The notes: a model not told the origin generated them from the sequence alone. A DNA stretch of 64,000 nucleotides from Chalara sp. BL73 (GCA_918026815.1 CAKJVC010000014.1:1116001-1180000); one strand, 5' to 3'. Counted from the stretch's first letter, positions 11,202 to 24,304 are shown. Translations and numbers: made by a program.

Positions 11202-14200
11202 TTATTCATTGTCGGCTGCCTGCTCCCAGTCGTCAACTGGGTCTTCTTGTACCTCTTTCTTCTTCTTCGATAAGCCTTTTCCTAGAACCGTAAATGAACT
11301 TTTAGTACCGATCGTAGGTTTTGGAGTAGCTGAACCTCCAAGTGCTCCTATTGAATGGTTAAATATTGCTCGGAGTGGAATTCTAAGGTCATTCGCGACT
11401 CTGAGAAATTCTATTAATGAAGTACATACCTTTGGCAACTTGACTCCAGCCACCAGCAGAACCATTATCATCTCTTCGCAATACGTTGACTGCATTAGAT
11501 CAGCACAATAGTCTCAGAAATATTCGTAAATGGACAAAGAACCAGACGGTGGCAACGCACACAGAAATCAAATCTGGGTCACTTACGATTTGAGTCCACA
11601 GAACAGAGAATACAAGATGATCCAAGACCATGATCTGTGACTTTCTTACTGATCGCGGTTTTAAGTGTAGAGAGTGATGTCTTATGAATCCAAGATCCTG
11701 AGGCAGAAGGGGTGGCTTTCACAACGACTTCTCCAGAAACTAGGAATGACACGTCTAGCTTGAAATTCGATGCTACGGGGTCTAGCTCGGCGTGTAACTC
11801 ATCAATCGTCAATCCAAATCGCGGATTAGGAAGAAGAAACGCATTATATGGCTCAGCTGTTGTCATGAGACCACGAGAGCCTAGAAAATCCTACAGTCAG
11901 CGGCTTGATCTTTCACCATAATATTGATGATTCTGACCTAAAGGAGCGGGCTCTGCTGTAGTAGGTGGCTTTATCTTCACGCATTGGGCTAGTGTTTTCA
12001 TAGGCGCAGAGACGAATCTTGGTGTCTTAAATATACAAACGTGCCGATGTGGTTCTGGATCCTGGCTTTCAGAGTCGAAACCATAGTCTTCTGCAAGGGA
12101 GTGTAAAAATGCACGCTGATTTGCTTGCATGGGCTTGAATCGCAATCTATTTCCTGTTAGCAACCGGAGCAGCCATTCCTAGAAAACTTTGGAAGTAGAA
12201 CAAATTCTCCAAGCGAAGGACTAGGAATGTGAATAGTAAACCTCACCTCTTCTCTTCCGGATCGGCCGCAAAGACCCTGAACTCTTTTTCATACATTTGG
12301 CAGAATTTTGTGCTCTCCTTGAAAAATTCAAGAGTCTGTGTAGAATATGGGATGTGGTCGTCTAAGTGCGTGACAGGGTCAATATTCAGCGCCGCAGCGA
12401 ATCTGGCATTGCGTTGCAATCGCAGACATTCATCGTTACAGTCCAAGGTCTTCTTTGAATTCCCATCACTCGCTTTCGAGGCGAGACATTGAGCAGGCTT
12501 CTTCTGGTGCTGGCACTCACAAGTGATGAATGTCTTGGCTTGGCAAGGAGTGGTCTCCTTGCACGGGTAAGGGGCATGGCATGAATCGCCACAGGTATGA
12601 TCACAGACGGACTTCTTCCTTCCACAAGGTTGCGTACACGGGGAAGCAGTATCCTCGCATTCGCCATTTCTATGGCATTGTTTCCGGCAGTAGTGATTAC
12701 CGCACTTTAACTTCTTTCCACATGGTAATCCACAACGTACCTCCGTGAACCAACATGGTTGATTCTTCAGGTTACGTTTGCCACATACGCAAGGTTTTTC
12801 AACTAGATAAGGACATTTAGGGCAAGGAACAGCATCAGGATGGCATTGATGCTTAGTTCGAGGATGATCACAAGTGCCTGTTGGTTTGGTACAATCGAAA
12901 TGGCAAGGTGGGGGCTGAGTTCCGCAAGGCTGGGGAGGTTGTAGGACAGTTCGGCCACAGGCACAGCTGATGTCTTCGAATACAGCCTCAAGACAACTTC
13001 GACATGGCCCTTTGTGACATAGATCTTGACAAAAGTGCGATCCACATTTTAAAGGCCTCCCACAAACTTTAAGGCATATATGCTCAGCTTCGAAATTCTC
13101 CTCTACTGAGCGATTGGCGTTTAACTGACGAGCTTTTCTCTTATTGAGAGCCTGTCGCTCGGCTGCCTTTTTCTCGCCAGGACAGCAAGTAATTGGGCAT
13201 TCATGTCGTCCACAATTTAGGGCTGTTCGACAAATGCGTTCACAGGCAGGCGGCTCTTCTGAGCGTTCATGACAGATCATGTTCTGTGTGGCTCTTCCAC
13301 AGCGGCAAGGTATGTCAATTTCCTCCCAACATGTGCCACAATCGTTACTATGACATGTCTGGCGGCAAAAATGATTGCATGGGAGCTTCTTTTGGCACTT
13401 TTCTTGACAGTGAGGAATTGGAGACGTGCAGCTTGTCCGTGGCTCTGTTATAAGAACAGATAATGGTGTTTTCCCGCAGGGACAGTGGGTAATTGTATCG
13501 GGCGAGAAAGGACAATGTAGTGGAAACCGGTCCTGTATATGGCAAGTTCTCTTACAGAAATGGCCTGGTTTCCCGCAGTCGTAGGGCCTTTGGCATTCTG
13601 TCCCACAATCGAACGATCCTATCCAAATGTTATTTTCGTTCCGGCTTTCCCGTTCCTCACTTCTATCCGAACACGGTAAAGCTTTCTCCACTTGTCCACA
13701 GAAGCACTTTGATTCCATCAAAACTTCACAACTGCCGCAAAGTCCTTCGTGACAACCTCTATTACATGTATGTTCTCCACAAGGTAGTAAATCGCCGCAA
13801 ATCTGTCCGCAGCTCCACCCGCTTTCATAGTTGGTGTCTACACACCTTCTAGTGGAGGTTTCTTTACCACAGAAACAAGCAAGAGACGGTCCCATATGAT
13901 CACATGGCTGGCAAGGGCCAGCATGGCAGGTCTGACCGCAGGGGTGAGGGCATTGGCGGGATCTGGAACAGGACTGGCCACAAGAATGAGGGGGTAATCC
14001 AGGGACGGAGCGGGGATCTGTCTCTTTCTCACACCAGCAAGTATAGTTCTCCGGTAGGCCTTCCTTTGGCAAGTTGCAACCTGGACATCTCCATTGTCTT
14101 GGTGGCGGTAATTCTCCATTCTGGGTGGCTCGTTGCTGATGTGTAGAGACCTCGTTCTTCGACCATTTCTTTACACAAGAAAGATGCAGGACAGACCAAC

Positions 14201-14789
14201 ATGTCTTGCAAGACCAGATCTTAGAGTTTGGAAGCACTTCGTTTGTGCATATGACGCATTCGTAGTTGCCACTGGAAATGTCTTCGTGGGTTCGTGTAGC
14301 AATATCTGGAGCTTGAGATTTTGACATACGTCGAGAACGAGGAACTTGTGCTAAGTTTGGATCTTGTGTTGACCGTGAAATAATGGGGCGACCCGGAATG
14401 AATTCTGGTGCATCAGCTGCTAGAGAGCCAGCAACTGAGCTGGCAGATGGAGGATTCGATGGAGCTGCTGTGAGCTCTCCTCCAAAAACTCTCTGTCCGT
14501 TTACCAGAGGTTGAACTCCTCCACGCCGACCGCCTCGGCCAAAGCCACCACGTCTTCCATTTCTTCCCCCACGTGTATGGTTCGGATGTTCTGGTGTATT
14601 ATGTGTATGGGCGTTGGGCGCTGCGCCTTCAGGTGATTGTGGCAAAGAAACATTTGGCGTATTCGCGTTTTGTGCTACTGCTTCCCCTAATCCTCCAGAT
14701 GCTCCTGGGAGTCTATTGCCTCTTCGTGGTCCTCGTCGTCTTGGAGGTCGATTTGCCCCTGGACCTGGTGTTGGATCTGGGGTGAACAT
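11202..14789 (-). CDS. FAP1: NF-X1-type zinc-finger regulator with R3H domain, FAP1-like
   Basis: This 1107-aa protein is the fungal homologue of NF-X1/shuttle craft. Yeast Fap1 binds FKBP12. Reading on the minus strand the exons are 14789-12247, 12146-11917, 11880-11587, 11489-11430 and 11398-11202, and all phases agree. After a Gly/Arg/Pro-rich N-terminus comes a PHD/RING-like module (YECVICTNEVLP, SCKTCWSVLHLSC, WRCPGCNLP). A long series of NF-X1 fingers follows, with units such as CGHHxC-type HPCGQTCHAGPC and CGSHFCQDLCHKGPC. The R3H domain (RLRFKPMQANQRAFLH, then DYGFDSES) crosses the first intron. The C-terminus ends DDWEQAADNE. The start is the ATG at 14789, because the open frame upstream to 14825 begins with TTG. 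A role as a nuclear transcription regulator or E3 ligase is inferred from the family. Confidence 0.92.
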
Positions 14790-16523
14790 GATTGTTGTTG
14801 TAGTGGAACTCGTAACTCGTAGCAATTGAGATATCAGATTGAATTCCGTTATATAACGTAGCTATGGTTCGAGTAAGCTATACACAAATTGGTGAGTTAT
14901 ATGGTATGAGTTCCCCTACATGAAATGATTCTTTACAAATCTGAATTACTTCGTTTGGCTTGAAGTTGTAGGATATGTGAGTTAGAATGCAATGGTTTGC
15001 TTAAGAGGTCCAAATGAACAATCCGCGCCTTAGAATATGGCGACTTCGAATAGAGTAAAAAGAAAAACCAATCTTTATTAGTATTCGGAAACAGCATCAG
15101 TCTCTCTCTCTCTTACACACACTTTATGGGAAGGTGCACGAGGCTGAGCGATTTGCAGTGGCGGTGGGTACTGGTGGGGCACACGGAACTATGCTCCTTT
15201 AAGGGGATGTGAGAAAAATGAGTCAACTATGAGTCTTCCATTGCTGCAAGATGTCGCTTACAGAACGAGATTGAGGGGTATTGCAGGTTAGTTCATCTTC
15301 TTTGTACATGAGTCAAAGAGATTCTAAGGGAAGGAGTATTACTTTGTTTTAGAACCGCTCAAGCTTCAAATTACCAGTTTGAAAGTATTATAAGTTGGTT
15401 GTAGCCTCGGGAGGCGAGGCTGCAAGGCCTAATGACATAGTTGAAGTTTTCTCCACAGCCGGAGACAAAGACCCTGAGGTGTATTCTTGCGTCTCCACTT
15501 GATTTGCTTGATTGTAAATGTTAGCGCCTCTATATCTCGTGCCTCAGACCAGAGTTCTTGGTCAAATCTACCACTCTTTCCATTGGCTCGACTCAGAAAG
15601 GGGGTAAATTACTCCATGTGATCTGCTTAGTATAACATATTTCAGTTACTACTAGTCTGTAGACCTAAGATACCATAAATCCTGTGGCGTAGGCTTACTA
15701 TCACCATGATGAAGGATCTTGCTACGTTAATTTAGAGCCTAGTCCATCCCTTTTGATAAAACTAAATTCTAGAACACTAATTCTGTACAAAGATTTTAGA
15801 TAATTATGCTACTTCTTAGTTATGCCTACAAGCACACCTCGATTTTCATGCATCCGACCTCTATCTCCAAAAGGATCTCATAGTATCATGACCATGGACA
15901 TTGAAATTCTTGAATGGCTCTGCCCTCTCTTAGCCAGCTAGATGAGAAACGAGCATCTGCTCAGTGATAATCGTGATCTCTAAACGCGCTTCGATACCCG
16001 TTGGCAGTGGAGCTCGTTTGGCAGAGAATCGTGCTGTGAAACTGGACATCCCTGCCCAGTAACTTAAAAAAAAAACGCATGTCCATAGCATTTTACCAAC
16101 TTGAGGCAGATGTCTGTTGATTGGCCTAAGGATCTATATTATGTGCGCGCAAGCTTGGCCCCATCGAATTGTCAAGAAGCGAACATCCTTAAATCAGCAT
16201 GGTATTCGTCGTTGTCGGGAAACACCAGAAAGACTTCTTGCAGAATGCTACCTGAAATATATCCCGCAAAGCATTCACGCAATAAGAAGGGGAGCAATCG
16301 AAGGAATCCGGTGGGCTTTTGCACGGAATCGCGAGTAATCGAACATTTGGCAATTTGTATTCATCTTATATGAAGGCTGACGGCAGTCGCTCAGGTTTTG
16401 GTAGTGTACCTAGGTATAAAGTGTTGTACTCAGGGCGGAAGCTCAGACTGCCACATCAGCCAGGAGATGACACTTCACACTTGGGTCCCTGCACGCCTAG
16501 CACTTCTCCCTTGCACTCTTTGC
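14790..16523. other. Intergenic region
   Basis: This is upstream DNA of the FAP1-like gene, with a (CT)n microsatellite at 15101-15114. The small frames at 16101-16373 lack any recognisable domain. I see no RNA gene. Confidence 0.5.
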
Positions 16524-16871
16524 TCACGAGAAGTAACGAAGGGGATGTGTTATTTGGCCATGGTGCAGCCTGGAGTATTGGGGATCACGAATCGTGGGAC
16601 CTGCGTGATTGCCAAAAGCAACAGTGGCGATATGTCGCCTATGAGTGAGTTCGTCTTCAACAGTATCGAACCATAGTAGGGACGGATAGGGAGTTGCATA
16701 TTGCCATATCTTCAAGCGCAGTTCCGTCGGTAGCATGGGGAATTTATCGAACGTCTCCAGCGGTCTCCAAGGTACAGTTTTCTGTCTGCTTATCTCGTCA
16801 TATTGAGAAGCCTCGACTTCATATTGAGGATCTATTTCCGTATTTCCCATCCTAGTCTCGATAAACTCCAT
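16524..16871 (-). pseudogene. 2EXR-domain protein fragment
   Basis: This 115-codon open frame contains FDKFPMLPTELRLKIWQYA, the signature of the fungal 2EXR domain, which is common in large lineage-expanded families of unknown function. Normal family members run well beyond this motif with further conserved strands. Here the frame stops about 60 residues later with no resemblance. I therefore read it as a truncated relic, although a missed intron is possible. The start is the ATG at 16871, since the frame upstream begins with GTG. Confidence 0.5.
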
Positions 16872-17221
16872 GATTGATAATCGCTGATGCTTCACTAAGG
16901 GTTCTCAGCTATAATAAGTTGCAAACATTGTGAAAACTTTAGCGTCATAGGAAAAGTTGAGAATAGCTCAATGCTAACACGACAGGTCGAACCTAAAGAG
17001 TAATGAGTGAAAGCTTACTTATTATATCAACATTTGGCTTGATGAGTAGTTGAAAATGGGGATATTGTGTCAGACGGACTTAAATATGAAATAAGATGTG
17101 CGCAAAATATAGGATGATTAAAACGCCGTGAGAGCACCAAGCTCTATAATGGTGCTCACTAACAAGGAAGCTGACAGGACTATAGGTCCATATATGAATT
17201 ATGCAGTGTCGACTACTGGTA
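16872..17221. other. Intergenic region
   Basis: I see nothing in this short gap apart from the presumed 3' UTR of the LYAR-like gene. Confidence 0.5.
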
Positions 17222-18573
17222 TCATGAATCGCAAAACAGCACTATTTCACCACGTTCATTGCGCTTCATCCTTAAGCTCCTCCATAGTTCTTTCTCCTCC
17301 TCTGGTCGAGGCAACCCAATTCCAGTAGCGTTTCTCTCTCGATGATACCTCTTGAGTGCCTTGTTCATACTAAGCCCTCTCTCGCTTTCCGGGCCTTTAT
17401 TAATGAAGGAGAACAACAGTTCTGCGCGTGGCTGAAACACGACCATTTGATTTTCGCCATTTTCGAGCGGGGCGCCGTCTCCGTTGATCGGCTTATATTC
17501 AATCATCCTTCGTGAAGACTGCTCTGAGGAGCGTTCCCGGTGCCGCCTGTGCTTCCGACGAGGCCGATCTTGCGAGTGTTCAGAGTGCTCGCGCGAGGAG
17601 TTCCCGGTACCTGTACTAATCAAAGACATGATGTTATTGCTGATTGTATCGACCCGGCTGCGGCCTCGCCTCGAATGCTTTGTTTTCTTCAGTGGACTGC
17701 CTGGAGAAGCTTCATGGTCTCCACCGGAATAATCTGGAGATGGTGGAAACACGGAAGGTCGAGATAACAGGCGACCAAGACCACCTGTCAACCCTGAATG
17801 GAGGACCGGTGGCGCATCGGTCATTATTTCATCAACTCCGCGTGCTGATAAATCTTGTGTATCGACATGCAGACGCTTCCTCTTCTTGTCCTTCTTCTCT
17901 TCTCGTTTCTCGTCGCGGTCTTTCTTCCGTAGTCTTTCTTCCTTTGGCCCTGGCGTACGATATTCAGTAGTTGATATCGGCGCATTTCCATACTCAATCA
18001 GGTCCGACATGCTCTCATTCTCATGAAATCGTACCCGAACCAGGTCTCGATTAGTGTTTTCTTTTGGAGTATCCTCGATCAGATGCATCGGTTCAGGGGC
18101 AGGTAATTCGAGCAGAGAGGCATTTGGAGTTTCGCTATTGACCAAGAAGTCAAAAACGTTGACAGGGTCATCCGACATTTTAAATCCTGGCGCAGCTGAG
18201 GGTGGGCTCGGAGCTTCTGGTGGAGGGTCAACGATAGTGATGTGAGAATTATGGTTGTCGTCATCATCTTCCACGTATGCTTTGTGGGGGACAAGAGCTT
18301 TGGAATTGTTCTGCTTCTTCTTCTCTTTCTCAGGGCGGTAGAGGGCGCCCTGATATTTTTGCGCTTCACTGATACAACTCTGCAAGGGATTAGAGAACGA
18401 TCTGAGGGCAGGAATAGAGGATAACACACTGTATGCGCGCGATATTCTGTACCCTGGAAATGAACCATACAATCGAGGCAGGAGAACGATGCTCCTCTAC
18501 ACTGGTTGCGATGTCCATCAAGCTTCTTCTTGGTCAACACATCGCCGCATCCTTCGCAGCTAAAGGAGACCAT
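17222..18573 (-). CDS. LYAR-type C2HC zinc-finger nucleolar protein
   Basis: This 433-aa protein is read from exons 18573-18430 and 18379-17222, in phase 0. The N-terminus is a tandem LYAR finger: C6-x2-C9, H21, C25, then C32-x2-C35, H47, C50. The second finger is completed across the intron. After the fingers come KYQGALYRP and a Lys-rich stretch, as in LYAR/cell-growth-regulating nucleolar proteins of ribosome biogenesis. The rest is long, low-complexity and highly charged, with basic clusters (KKDKKRKR, RRKHRRHRER) suited to nuclear or nucleolar targeting. It ends with a conserved-looking ELWRSLRMKRNERGEIVLF. The basic length fits fungal LYAR homologues with long tails. Function is inferred from the finger. 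Confidence 0.88.
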
Positions 18574-19779
18574 CTTTGCGCCGTATGAGCCGACTTTTCA
18601 AAAACGTGCAATGCGCAAAACTTGCTTTTCACAATTTGTGGGTGCGCAATGCAAGACGATGAGATTACTGAAGATTGTAAGAATCCGAGGTCTCGTGGGG
18701 CTTGATAAACAAGACTGGGTCGTAATTTTAAGGGGGTGGTATCAGAGGGTTGTGATCATGTTAGAGGCGTAGAAAGGGTTGATCAGGGCTTTTGTTTTCT
18801 GTTTATTTTCGGATCAGAAACAGATTTGCGGCCTCGCGCTGTGCTGCGGGTCGCTGCAGGTGTTTGGATTGTGCATAAGGTTGGTGAACTGGAAATCTGT
18901 TTGGTTGGTTCAGGGCACTGCCCATGGGATTGGAGAAAAAGCCTCTTGTTGCTTCGCTTAAGGTGATGAGGGGCACCGATCAGACAGTAGAGCACAGCCA
19001 TTTCAGGGGAAGTCGAGATTGGGGGTTGATGGACGCGCAGTTCCTGAAAGATCATCATCCAAGTTGGATTGTTTGAGAATGATTGTACGTTATATAGTTG
19101 CAATACAGTAGAATTATTATTTCCGCGCCAGCTATCATTCTTACCTCATTCTTCCGTCCAGTCCGCTCGAACAATAAGAAGGTAATGCGTATCAGAGCCT
19201 AAGCTATGGCTGCTGCTCATAGAAAGGACTGCACTACAGGCGCTTTCTATTTTCAAGCCCTGTCTTAGCCTGAATCAGCATGGCTGTATGACTATAAAGC
19301 GCAGAAAAGCTTAAGCAAGTCACTTCTCTGAAAATTTTCTCTATCAGACACAAGACTTAGACGGTCTCTGGAAAAATAGATAGCAGTACTGTAAATGCTA
19401 AACAGGGTCAAATTAACCTTTATCACAGATACCATCTGTCGTTTCAAACTCATTTACCCAGCTGGCGTGTCCCAAGTTCGGGACTTGTCCGCATCATAAT
19501 TTAGCTAGAAACGCCTCTTTGATCTATGGCACATGTATACTATTGGCTTGTGCCCACGTTACGCATGAACTTCTAATAATCGCAAGCTTATGATCTTACC
19601 TGTTGATACTCATTTCGCAGGAGTTCATGATTCTCTGGAAAGCATAAGGGTCCTTGATGCTTCAGCAAATGATGTGCAGCCCTGAGACAAACCGCCGCAA
19701 GCAGCCTATTTGAGCCACGAGACAACAATCACAGCCAGCGAAACTATCACACTTCAGCCTGGTAGCCTACCATCTCAGC
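18574..19779. promoter_or_regulatory. Divergent intergenic region between LYAR-like and Bem46-like genes
   Basis: This 1.2-kb region lies between two divergent start codons (18573 minus, 19780 plus). I see no supported ORF, and it should hold both promoters. Confidence 0.5.
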
Positions 19780-20998
19780 ATGGCTACTCAAGATGCTTCG
19801 GCAGGTTACCTCGAGCAGATGACGGGTGCTCTCAGCTCCGTTGTTACGTCTCGTTGGGTTAAGCTTCCAGTCTTAATATCTTCGGTACACTCCCCTTATC
19901 CTCAAGTCTCATCAATACACTTGCGCGTATGTCACCATACTTACCATGGTGGCAGACCGTCACTGCTCTTCTGAGCGCAACATTGTATTTCAAGCAAAAG
20001 TACATCCTTCCTGGTCCGTGGTCATTGCGGGCATAGCTAATATAGTTTGCAGAGCTCTGATATACCCCTCTCAGTTCCCCGCCGATGCTCGCAAACAAGT
20101 CCCTCGACCTTCCGACTTTCATATCAAGGATTTTGAAGAATTGATGATCCCGACTCCAGACCATGAAACACTTTCCGCGTTCTACATACGAGCCGAACGA
20201 GCCGGGCGGAAACAGAGGAAAACGACTGTGCTCATGTTTCATGGGAACGCTGGGAATATCGGTCATCGGATCCCAATCGCCAGAGAGCTCATAGGAATCC
20301 TGGGCTGCAATGTCCTTATGTTGGAGTATAGAGGATATGGGCTAAGCACCGGAAGTCCAGACGAAGACGGCCTAATGATCGATGCACAAACGGGATTTGA
20401 TTATTTGCGACAACGCGCGGAGACGAGAGACCATGACATAATTGTCTATGGACAGAGTCTAGGTGGCGCAGTTGCAATCAAGCTGGTTGCGAGTAATCAG
20501 AAAGACCCGAAGCTCGTGGGGCTGATTTTGGAAAATACCTTCTTGAGTATAAGGAAGTTGATACCATCGTAAGTAGTCAAACACCTTAATACTTTATTCC
20601 TGAAAGCACGGCTAACGAGGGTCACAGTATCATGCCGGCAGCTAAGTACCTTGCGGTCTTTTGCCATCAAGTCTGGGCTTCTGACAGTGTTCTTCCTTCT
20701 ATCACTGAGATCCCGATACTGTTTCTGTCTGGTCTGCAAGACGAAATCGTTCCGTAAGTCTAAACCTCCCTTGATATGGGCCCCAGTATACTTTTTCAAC
20801 CATTAAGCTACTAAATATTACCGCCATCTTCTGACCAGACACAGGCCTACCCATATGCGCCGCTTGTATGAAATTTGTCAGACGCCTACAAAGGTTTGGA
20901 GGCCATTTCCTGGCGGAGATCACAACTCCTGTGTCGTGGAAGAAGGCTACTTTGATGCGATATACGACTTTATTCTCAGTTTGGGCTCAGAAGAATAG
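19780..20998 (+). CDS. Alpha/beta hydrolase, Bem46/ABHD13-like
   Basis: This 314-aa protein is read from exons 19780-19884, 19956-19999, 20053-20568, 20628-20753 and 20845-20998, all in phase. A membrane-anchoring N-terminus (TVTALLSATLYFKQK) leads into LIYPSQFPADARKQVP, typical of Bem46 proteins. The alpha/beta hydrolase core shows the oxyanion motif FHGNAGNIGHR, the region LEYRGYGLSTGSP, and the nucleophile elbow GQSLGG with Ser185. The acid appears in LSGLQDEIVP and the base in PGGDHNS. Fungal Bem46 proteins sit at the ER or plasma membrane and influence polarity or hyphal development; their substrate is unknown. Length and motif order are normal. The start is the ATG at 19780. Confidence 0.92.
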
Positions 20999-21537
20999 AT
21001 AATTGTGTCAGCAGATGATCCGCATGTGGGGCGTCATGGTTTGATGCATTTGCAGGCGTTGGAATATATGAGACCATGTATATGGATTCTAAAATACAAA
21101 CGGGAGCAACTTTGATTTTACATAGTCATTAGACATCGTTTTTCGCGATTTCATAGTAACTTTTAGTATCTCAGAATACCTTATACGTAGACCAGGAAAA
21201 GCGAACTTATTGCCCTCGTGGCAATGTGCTTTCTCTAATCATTGATATCTTGAAATCTCATCACTATTCCTTCATGATTCGTCTGATACTATCGCAGCTT
21301 TGACTCGCTCTCGTCCTATCTGGTGATCTTGCTCCGCATAAAGATAGTATTTATCTATTTCTTCCACCAACATCCGAGATCGTGCTTGAAGACCCCAGTA
21401 GTTGCGAGACGGTGACGCCCAGGGGTCGATTCAGGAAACGGATGCCGTCAAGCGCCATTTCGAGCAGACGGTGAGGGAGCCAAAAATATCTTCGTCTTGC
21501 ACCGAACTCTTTTTAAAACGCCTTTTCGATCGTTTCA
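20999..21537. other. Convergent intergenic region
   Basis: This is the 3' flank shared by the Bem46-like gene and the small minus-strand gene. I see no further feature. Confidence 0.5.
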
Positions 21538-22079
21538 TTAATCTCGCCCCCAAGTATACTGCTCAACGACGGCATCAACCATCTCCTTCGCCCTGCCCAA
21601 ACCCGTATCACCCAGCTGCTTAAACTTCTCTCTCCTAGCATATAGCGTCACCAACTCCTTCGCACGCTCTAAATCCTCGTCCTTCTCCTATATCACTATC
21701 AGCCATATTCTTCCATACCATGAAATTGCAATTTACCTCGTTCGAGCTTTCTGTTAGATTAGCATCAGATATACTAGACAGTCCCCTCATGAGACTCGGT
21801 ACAGGCTTAGATTCCGTAGGCACTCTTCTACCTTGGCTATTAAATTGCGGTTTGGGCGAGGACCTGGTGTCCGCGATTGATACGTGGCGGGAGGTTTGGG
21901 AGTTAGAGAGTACTTTGTTTGCGCTGAGGAGGTCTCTTGCTGCTCTGTTATCCTACTTCTTGTAAGCGCTGATCTGAGAGGAGGAGAGGATAGCTTGCAG
22001 TATTTTGCAGATCCGAGAGGTCTGCGAGGATTTGGGCCACTGTGAGAGTTTCCGAAGACATTGCAGATGCGGTGAACAT
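21538..22079 (-). CDS. Small unknown protein with charged helical C-terminus; gene model ambiguous
   Basis: Reading on the minus strand from the ATG at 22079, the frame gives TLTVAQILADLSDLQ and LLLSDQRLQEV. It then needs a one-base shift near 21953 to continue as DNRAARDLLSANKVLSNSQT. Alternatively, a weak GTGGCC donor in the first 40 bases spliced to the AG at 21953 joins both parts in phase. The 3' part is solid: an intron at 21736-21688 joins NLTESSNE to EKDEDLERAKELVTLYARRE in phase. The protein ends with a conserved-looking KFKQLGDTGLGRAKEMVDAV and EQYTWGRD. The C-terminal half looks helical and charged. I do not recognise the family. Confidence 0.5.
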
Positions 22080-22298
22080 ACGTCGGATACGATACACCCG
22101 GGAGCTTCTTTAATCGCTATCCTGCAAGTTCGGAGGCTTGAGATTGTGATTGTCCACGACCCTTACTATGGAGTCGTCTCGGCTCGGGGTAAGCGCATCC
22201 GAGCACAAACCGGGTTCCCCACTCTTGTCCCGAACATCACATCCGGCTGAATAGGAGCAAGTGAGGAGTTCAACAACTGTATAGATTTCTTCGTCATC

Positions 22299-23126
22299 AT
22301 GTCTTTAGTCTTCCGTCGCGGTATCGCTTCCATGGCTTCCTTAAAAAAAGCTTCCAAGGTTGTCTGCATTGGCAGAAATTATGCGTATGTTATCTCTCCC
22401 CCCATCTTTCAATCAATGGTTGAAGTAACTCGCTTGCAGAGATCATGTCACGGAATTGAATAACACAAGGCCTAAGCAGCCATTCTTTTTCTTGAAGCCT
22501 GCCTCCTCGATTCTTGCACCAGGCGAAGGACCGGTTGTGCGGCCTAGGGGCGTGGACCTGCACTATGAAGTTGAATTGGCGTTGATCCTGGGGAAGCAGG
22601 TCAAAAACCTGGAAGAGTCGGACGCTCAAGGCGCATTTGATGCCATTGAGAGTCAGTATTATTGCGTTAAGCGTATTATAAGCTGCTGATCAGAATAGGC
22701 TATGCTCTCAGCATTGACATGACCGCACGGAATGCTCAAAACGAAGCAAAAAAGAAGGGTTTGCCATGGGACATTGCAAAAGGATTCGACACGTTCCTCC
22801 CTGTCAGCCAGATCATACCAAAATCTGCGATTCCGGACCCGCATAAGGTGGACTTGTACCTCACGGTAAACAATGAGCATCGACAGGCAGATTCTACGGA
22901 ACTGATGTTGTTCCGCATCCCAAGGATATTAAGCGACATTTCAAAGGTCATGACTCTAGAGAAGGGAGATATTATTCTAACAGGAACACCAAAGGGTGTT
23001 GGACCTGTGATCCCCGGGGATGTCATGAGAGCTGGCATCAAGATTGACGGGAAGGAGCTCGAGGAGGCCAAGATTGAGGTTGCCGTCGAGGAATCGACTA
23101 GTACATATGAGTATAAGGAAACATAA
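22299..23126 (+). CDS. Fumarylacetoacetate hydrolase-family acylpyruvase / oxaloacetate decarboxylase (FAHD1-like)
   Basis: This 241-aa enzyme is read from exons 22299-22384, 22440-22651 and 22699-23126, in phase. FAHD1 homologues cleave acylpyruvates and decarboxylate oxaloacetate in mitochondria. The short basic N-terminus (MSLVFRRGIASMASLKKASK) could act as a mitochondrial presequence. Family signs are VVCIGRNYADHVTELNN, PFFFLKPASS, the metal ligands E72-x-E74 in YEVELALILGK, D106 in SIDMTARN, and the glycine loop DIILTGTPKGVGPV. The spacing of E72, E74 and D106 matches the family. The start at 22299 gives the presequence, and an internal Met 12 codons later could yield a cytosolic form. 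Confidence 0.93.
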
Positions 23127-24304
23127 GCATGGGTCTTAGCATATATCGGATACCCAGTGATAAATCATTACAAGTCAACAGAAACGTATCTTGGCGATTA
23201 CGTCAAGGTTAAAATGTCTATAACACTTTTGTATTTCTTCCAAAGCCGAATGCAGAAATCTTGTAACCTCTCTTGTTGTGCTTGTATGTTTGCTTTGCAT
23301 GATGTCTATTGTTGGCGAAGTCAACGTTACTCTTTTCATCCCTTGCGGATGTATTTGAGCACCTCGAGCTGTGAATTGGACATCCACAATTATTATTCTA
23401 GCTCTTTGATGTGAAATTCTTGTTAAGGGTTGAAAATCATTCACGGGGTGTATTGTCATAGATTGTGTACGACTTTGAGTGGGTTATGGCCAACATTATT
23501 AACTCCTAGCCAGAGCTGTTGTATCAGTAATTGATGAGTATTAGCAGCATTCGAGAATACTTTCTTGGATCTTATAAAAATAATTACGGCAGGTTTGAAA
23601 GACATACTGTATGTGGTTACAGGCAATTAACGTCCAATTCTGTTGCCCCGTGTCGACAATAGGTGATTTCGCTATCGGGCCAGTGATATCAGGCCCCAGC
23701 ATTACAAATTCATTTCTGAAAAGCATGGTAGGCTTGAACGGCTAAGTTATATATAATTAATGCATAATTAAGCTGCTCGGTGGATACATCTTGATAACTA
23801 CCTGATATTATTCATACAAGCCTCCGTTCAATCGCTATCAACAGCCACTCAAGAACCTGAAAGCCCAAATATTTGACAACAGAAGCTAAATAGCAAAACT
23901 CCAGAGTTGCCCTTTCGGAGACTCATAGAAAGCCCTTTCAGATATTTAAAGTCAACCAAATTTATGTACCACAACATTGATTGTCCTGAACCTGTTCTAC
24001 CAGCTTGACCTTGTGTTTACTTGACTTAGGATTGCTTAAGCGAAGATATATGTATAACTGAAACTGAGATGTTTGATTGGTTGGGTGTTTTGTTTAGGGA
24101 GAAAAGGGGCTCGCTTGTAATTTTGCAACCTTTGGTATGTTGAGTGCATTGTTGGACAATCAGTGCTGAGATAGGTGGGTGCTACAATCTCAGAGGTTTC
24201 AAGAGCTGTATTTGTGTGCCTGGACCACAAAGGCACCCAGGATTCACATTATATTCCACCTTGAAGAATCGTCGTAGAGGTTACATCTGCATGCCTGCTC
24301 TTTC
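23127..24304. other. Convergent intergenic region
   Basis: This 1.2-kb region lies between the 3' ends of the FAHD1-like gene and the 3-hydroxyanthranilate dioxygenase gene. It is AT-rich, and I see no supported gene. Confidence 0.5.
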
